Shown here in pieces: positions 60,290 to 64,000 of a stretch of DNA of 64,000 bases; positions within the stretch are counted from its first letter, which is position 1; each line of letters starts with the position of its first letter. The notes beneath the pieces are model-generated. The model did no database searches, was not told the DNA's origin, and saw only the letters and a program-made list of their open reading frames with translations. Both the position numbers and the translations under genes were made by a program. Origin of the DNA: JAHFUA01 sp963733935 (GTDB lineage Bacteria > Acidobacteriota > Terriglobia > Terriglobales > Acidobacteriaceae); contig CAVTEQ010000015.1 in the NCBI GenBank assembly GCA_963733935.1, positions 496,001-560,000 on the forward strand, written 5' to 3'.

Positions 60290-62440
60290 CTACCACACCT
60301 TGCACTGTTTTGGGTTGACCATCGGCTGTCCTGTCTTGCAACCGAAGGCCTGTTGGAACTCCGGCAGGTCCGACACGATGCCGTTCACCCGGTACTTCCC
60401 GGGCGAGTGCGGATCGGTGATGGCATTCACCCGCAGATTTTCCGGACGCTCGTTCTCGCAGGTCCATTGGGCATAGCCGACAAAAAAGCGCTGGTCGGGG
60501 GTCAGTCCGTCGGCCGGTTTGAGGTTCTGCCCGGCGGTGTCGTGTTTCCACGCAATCCAGGCCAGGAGCGTGCCGCCCAGGTCCGCAACGTCCTCTCCGC
60601 TCGTCAGTTTGCTGTTGATTTTGATCTCATCCACCACCGTGTACTGCGCGAACTGGTCGCGCACGCATTGAATGCGTTGCTCAAAGGCTTCGGCATCCTC
60701 CTTGGTCCACCAGTCTTTCAGGTTGCCCTGTGCGTCGAACTGGCGGCCCTCATCGTCGAACCCGTGAGTCAGTTCATGCCCGATGGTGCCGCCGGTATTG
60801 CCGTAATTGGGCGCGTCGTCTTCCCGCGGATCATAGAGCGGCGGCTGCAAAACGCCGGCCGGGAAGTTGATGTCGTTCATCTGCGGGTTGTAGTAGGCGT
60901 TCACCGTCGGCGGAGTCATGTCCCACTCGGTGCGGTCCACGGGCTTGCCGATCTTGTTCAACTGCCGCCGGCTCTCGAACACCGTGGCCCGCGACACGTC
61001 GCCCATGAAGTCATGGGGCTTGATGTCCACGCTGCTGTAGTCGCGCCACTTGTCCGGATATCCGATCTTGTTGCGAATGGCCTGAAGCTTGGTGAGCGCC
61101 TGCTGCTTCGTGGGTGGCGTCATCCAGTCCAGCTTCTGGATTTCCTCCGCCATCGCCTGCTCGATCAGATCGGTCATGCGCAGAACGTCCTGCTTCGTCT
61201 TGGGACTGAAGGTGCGGCGCACGAACTCCTGGCCGAGCGCTTCCCCCAGGTCGCGATCCACGTAGCGCACGCACCGCTTCCAGCGCGGCGGCTGCTCGGC
61301 AACACCGCGCAGGTACTTGCGGTTGAAGTTGAAATCTTCTTCCACAAACTTGCGGGAGAGATACGGCGCCCGGTTCGCCGCCAGGTGCCAGCGCAGATAC
61401 GTCTTCCAGTTTTCCAGCGGCTCAGATTTTAATTGCGTTTCCAGCGCCTTGAAGAACTCCGGTTCCGTGACGTTGATCACCTGCACGCTGCCCAAGCCCT
61501 GATCGCCCAAATAGCGCTGCCATGCAAACGATGGCGTCAGTTCACTCAACTGCGCCGGCGAAAGCTTGTGATACAGCTTGTAAGGATCGCGCCGGTCCAC
61601 ACGCGTGAGCGAAGCTTTCGCCATCGCAGTTTCCATGCGCATGACCGTTTGCGCGTTGGCCGTCGCCTGCTGCGGCTGGTCTCCCAGCAGCTCGAACACG
61701 CGGGCGACGTGCTCCACGTAGCGTTGCCGCGTCTCTTGCGATTTGGCATCGTCCTTCTCGTAGTAATCCCGGTCGGGAAGGCCAAGGCCGCCGGCGTCCA
61801 GAAAGGCGATCACCTGGTTGGCGTCGCCGAAGTCCTGGTTGGAGCTGAACGCGAACATCAGGCCGCTTCCCTGCGACGCAAGATGTTGCTGCGCCAGAAA
61901 TGCCGCCATATCGGAAGCACTCTTGAGGGCGGCGATCTGGTCAAGCGCGGGCTTCAGCGGCGCTGCACCGAGCTTCTCAACCGCGGCTTCGTCCATGCAC
62001 GCGCCGAAGTAGTCGCCGATCTTCTGCTGCACGGCGGTGCGCTTCGGGCTCGGCCGCGAGGCCTCGTCGAGTATTCCCCACAGGAACTGCGCGTTCTCAT
62101 CCGCCAGCTTGCGGTAGACATTCCATGCCGGCTGGTCCGGCGGGATCGGATTGCTCTTCATCCAACCGCCACAGGTGTACTGGTAAAAGTCCACGCAAGG
62201 ATCGGCCGATTTGTCCATCGCCGCAAGGTCCAGGCCCGGCGTGTACGGCAACTCGTGCAGCGGTCGCTTGGCCGCCGCGCTGGGCGGCGACGTCGGCACG
62301 GACGGCTGCGGAGTCCGGGGCTTCTCGGCCTGCGGTGGCACCGGTTGCGGCGTCGCGGCTTTCGGTTGCTCCGACGGGTTTTGCGCCAGAACGAGCGCGG
62401 CGCAGAACAGGAATAGGCAGAAAGTGCTGAATGCTTTCAT
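60290..62440 (-). CDS. secreted M13-family (neprilysin-like) metallopeptidase
   Basis: 716 aa with signal peptide (FSTFCLFLFCAALVLAQ) and a Pro-rich linker. Start of domain: SADPCVDFYQYTCGGWMKSNP. Zinc motif HELTHGFDDEG follows NYGNTGGTIG; the third ligand Glu and neighbours are in SGEDVADLGGTLLAW. The specificity motif NAYYNPQMNDINFPAG and the conserved C-terminal CKVW are present. Cleaves peptides outside the cell or in the periplasm. Length and order are normal for PepO-type enzymes. Confidence 0.95.
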   Translation of the reverse strand: MKAFSTFCLFLFCAALVLAQNPSEQPKAATPQPVPPQAEKPRTPQPSVPTSPPSAAAKRPLHELPYTPGLDLAAMDKSADPCVDFYQYTCGGWMKSNPIPPDQPAWNVYRKLADENAQFLWGILDEASRPSPKRTAVQQKIGDYFGACMDEAAVEKLGAAPLKPALDQIAALKSASDMAAFLAQQHLASQGSGLMFAFSSNQDFGDANQVIAFLDAGGLGLPDRDYYEKDDAKSQETRQRYVEHVARVFELLGDQPQQATANAQTVMRMETAMAKASLTRVDRRDPYKLYHKLSPAQLSELTPSFAWQRYLGDQGLGSVQVINVTEPEFFKALETQLKSEPLENWKTYLRWHLAANRAPYLSRKFVEEDFNFNRKYLRGVAEQPPRWKRCVRYVDRDLGEALGQEFVRRTFSPKTKQDVLRMTDLIEQAMAEEIQKLDWMTPPTKQQALTKLQAIRNKIGYPDKWRDYSSVDIKPHDFMGDVSRATVFESRRQLNKIGKPVDRTEWDMTPPTVNAYYNPQMNDINFPAGVLQPPLYDPREDDAPNYGNTGGTIGHELTHGFDDEGRQFDAQGNLKDWWTKEDAEAFEQRIQCVRDQFAQYTVVDEIKINSKLTSGEDVADLGGTLLAWIAWKHDTAGQNLKPADGLTPDQRFFVGYAQWTCENERPENLRVNAITDPHSPGKYRVNGIVSDLPEFQQAFGCKTGQPMVNPKQCKVW

Positions 62441-62533
62441 GGGAAAAGGCCTGCTCTCGACAGACGCAGTAGTCTACATGACGGGTAGGGAGGCGGAACG
62501 TAAGCACGCCACAATATATTAAAGTGCCATGTC

Positions 62534-62575
62534 TTGACACCATTCGAAATGATACCTATCATTGATAGATATCAT
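62534..62575 (+). promoter_or_regulatory. vapBC promoter with large operator palindrome
   Basis: TTGACA (62534-62539) and TATCAT (62557-62562) are separated by 17 bases. The -10 lies inside a palindrome running 62549-62575: ATGATA, C, CTATCA, T, TGATAG, A, TATCAT, with a single mismatched pair (C/A). This should be the VapBC autoregulatory operator. Confidence 0.75.
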
Positions 62576-62584
62576 GGAGAGGCA

Positions 62585-62818
62585 ATGAAAGCCAAGAAGG
62601 CCAGAGTTTTTTGGACGGGGAGAAGCCAGGCGGTTTGCCTGCCGAAGGAGTTTCGTTTCGCGACCGATACAGTGCTGGTGCATCGCGAAGGGCGGGCGGT
62701 CGTCGTGGAGCCGGCCGACGAGTGGCCCGAGGGATACGTCGAGTCTTTTGCCGGGGTGCCGGACGACTTCAATAGGCCGCCACAGGGCAAGGTCGAGAAG
62801 AGGACCTCGCTCGGATGA
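62585..62818 (+). CDS. vapB: VapB-type antitoxin with AbrB-like fold
   Basis: 77 aa. The SpoVT/AbrB-like pattern is AKKARVFWTGRSQAVCLPKEFR, with VVVEPADEW next and a C-terminal tail (PQGKVEKRTSLG) for toxin binding. GGAGAGG precedes ATG 62585. Overlaps vapC by 4 bases. Different from the RHH antitoxin at 20843. Confidence 0.88.
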   Translation: MKAKKARVFWTGRSQAVCLPKEFRFATDTVLVHREGRAVVVEPADEWPEGYVESFAGVPDDFNRPPQGKVEKRTSLG

Positions 62819-63213
62819 AGTTCCTCCTCGACACCGATACTTGTATCTATGCGCTCAAGCAGAACCCGGCCACTTTGAAACACCTGCTCGCTCAGAGCCG
62901 GGAAGACATTGCTGTGAGCGTCATCACGGAAGCTGAGCTTCGAACGGGCGCAGCCAAGAGCACTTTGTCAGCGAAGACCTTGCGGCTGGTCGAAAATTTC
63001 CTGCGGCCTCTTAGCATCATCGAATTCACATCGAACGACGCGGCTTCGTATGCTCAAGTGCGCGCGAAGCTCGAGCGTGCAGGTACACCCATTGGTCCCC
63101 TGGACACGCTGATTGCGGCGCAAGCGGTTGCCCGCAAACTAATCCTTGTTTCCAATAACGAGCGTGAGTTTAGCCGGGTCGCGAGCCTCCGTATTGAGAA
63201 CTGGGCGAGTTAG
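62815..63213 (+). CDS. vapC: VapC-type PIN-domain ribonuclease toxin
   Basis: 132 aa. Catalytic acidic residues: FLLDTDTCIYALKQ, SVITEAELRTGAA, and IGPLDTLIAAQA with LVSNNEREFSRV. Normal VapC length. Starts at the ATGA overlap with vapB. Confidence 0.92.
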   Translation: MKFLLDTDTCIYALKQNPATLKHLLAQSREDIAVSVITEAELRTGAAKSTLSAKTLRLVENFLRPLSIIEFTSNDAASYAQVRAKLERAGTPIGPLDTLIAAQAVARKLILVSNNEREFSRVASLRIENWAS

Positions 63214-63242
63214 CTCCGGGCCGGGCGGTCGGGATCGCGATT

Positions 63243-64000
63243 TCAGAACGACCTAAAAAACTCGATGATTCTGCACTCGGCCCAGCGCCCATCGTAGCCT
63301 TCGCGGTCCGCGAGATAGCCGCAATGGCCGCCATGCTCCGTTTCCAGCAGCCGCACATTGGGGTTGGCGGCCAAACGCGCGCGGCTCACTGGAGTGACAC
63401 ACACAAACGGGTCATCCTTGGGATGGATGACGAGTGTGGGAACCGCTATCCGCTCCAGCACCGGCGAGGCACTGGCGCGGGCGTAGTAATCGTCGGCGCC
63501 GGAGAACCCAAAGTGCCGGGCGGTAACGGCGTCGTCGAACCCACGGAGACTGTGTACACCCCGAAGGCACGCCGGGTCATAGAGCTCCGGAAACAGGCGC
63601 ACTTTGCGCCGCAAGCTGCGCTTCAGATAGTAGAGAAAGTGCCATTCGTAAATGCGGTTTCCCCAGCGGTGGAGCGCGTCGGCCGTGGCGGCCAGGTCTA
63701 CGCCGGGGCAAACCACGGCCACCGCTCGCAATTCAGGAGGCGCTTCGCTTCCCCACTCACCTGCCAGCTTCAGCGCCATGTTCCCGCCCATGGAAAAGCC
63801 GGCGAGGGCGATGCGCGGCAGCTTGTCGCGGGAGATCAGTTCGCGGACCACCGCACCCACATCCGCCGAAAGGCCGGAATGATAGAGCGTAGGCGACAGG
63901 GCTTCGCTCCCGCCGCAACTGCGCACGTTCATGCGCACCACGTTCATGCCCGCCACCCAGGCTTTGTTGGCGGTACCGATGACATACTGCGATTCGCTCG
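63243..64000 (-). CDS. alpha/beta-fold hydrolase, YheT-like (5' end outside window)
   Basis: Partial: the frame remains open to the window edge (SESQYVIGTANKAW before VAGMNVVRMN). The N-terminal motif VVRMNVRSCGGSE and nucleophile motif LAGFSMGGNMALKLAGE are typical of YheT/EMB8-like hydrolases; the acid is in VIHPKDDPFV and the His in TEHGGHCGY. Substrate unknown; esterase activity on acyl lipids is likely. At least 250 aa are seen. Confidence 0.9.
   Translation of the reverse strand, partial: SESQYVIGTANKAWVAGMNVVRMNVRSCGGSEALSPTLYHSGLSADVGAVVRELISRDKLPRIALAGFSMGGNMALKLAGEWGSEAPPELRAVAVVCPGVDLAATADALHRWGNRIYEWHFLYYLKRSLRRKVRLFPELYDPACLRGVHSLRGFDDAVTARHFGFSGADDYYARASASPVLERIAVPTLVIHPKDDPFVCVTPVSRARLAANPNVRLLETEHGGHCGYLADREGYDGRWAECRIIEFFRSF

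Noticed and set aside
1..64000. CRISPR arrays, tRNA or rRNA genes, prophage modules
   Set aside because: No regularly spaced short repeats, no cloverleaf with CCA-type ends, and no phage structural genes were recognised on either strand by reading.

Overview
The window reads as chromosomal DNA of a GC-rich soil bacterium, most likely an acidobacterium (Acidobacteriota). That is inferred from several traits together: large Ser/Thr kinases with C-terminal TPR arrays, secreted repeat proteins, vapBC-type modules, and many intergenic inverted repeats that sometimes sit inside coding sequence. No rRNA, tRNA, CRISPR array or intact insertion sequence was seen.

Layout. 1-10.6 kb: thioesterase, hutH, a secreted protein, a Bcp peroxiredoxin with an in-frame UGA at its catalytic cysteine, molybdenum cofactor genes (moaC, mogA-like, moeA), panC and a DNA glycosylase. 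11-17 kb: PilZ protein, IS5 and REP-transposase relics, ammonium transporter, small ORFs, and a GIY-YIG relic flanked by inverted repeats. 17-20 kb: B12-dependent ribonucleotide reductase carrying in-frame repeat insertions. 20-25 kb: toxin-antitoxin-like pairs, amidohydrolase, HAF-type repeat protein. 25-28 kb: a probable RiPP locus, with a 45-aa precursor of three repeats ending in Cys-His, a DUF692 enzyme, a partner protein, and a divergent EgtD-like methyltransferase. 28-34 kb: a 1900-aa secreted copper-radical oxidase. 34-41 kb: leuABCD on the minus strand, divergent from a LysR regulator. 42-48 kb: selenocysteine formate dehydrogenase fdoGHI with fdhE. 49-59 kb: two 976-aa receptor kinases bracketing an arsR-arsM-arsC-acr3 operon. 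59-64 kb: PhoU, M13 peptidase, vapBC, and an alpha/beta hydrolase cut by the window edge.

Two themes link the genes. The formate dehydrogenase needs molybdopterin, supplied partly by moaC, mogA and moeA here, and selenocysteine. Two independent UGA codons, in bcp and fdoG, each sit before a hairpin at the spacing expected of a bacterial SECIS, so the host should encode SelA/B/C/D elsewhere. Second, seven apparent single-base indels split otherwise conserved genes (nrdJ twice, GIY-YIG, RiPP partner, LysR, acyltransferase, phoU). They may be real lesions or draft-assembly errors, so the affected genes should be treated as one gene each.

No database search was possible; family names come from recognised motifs.
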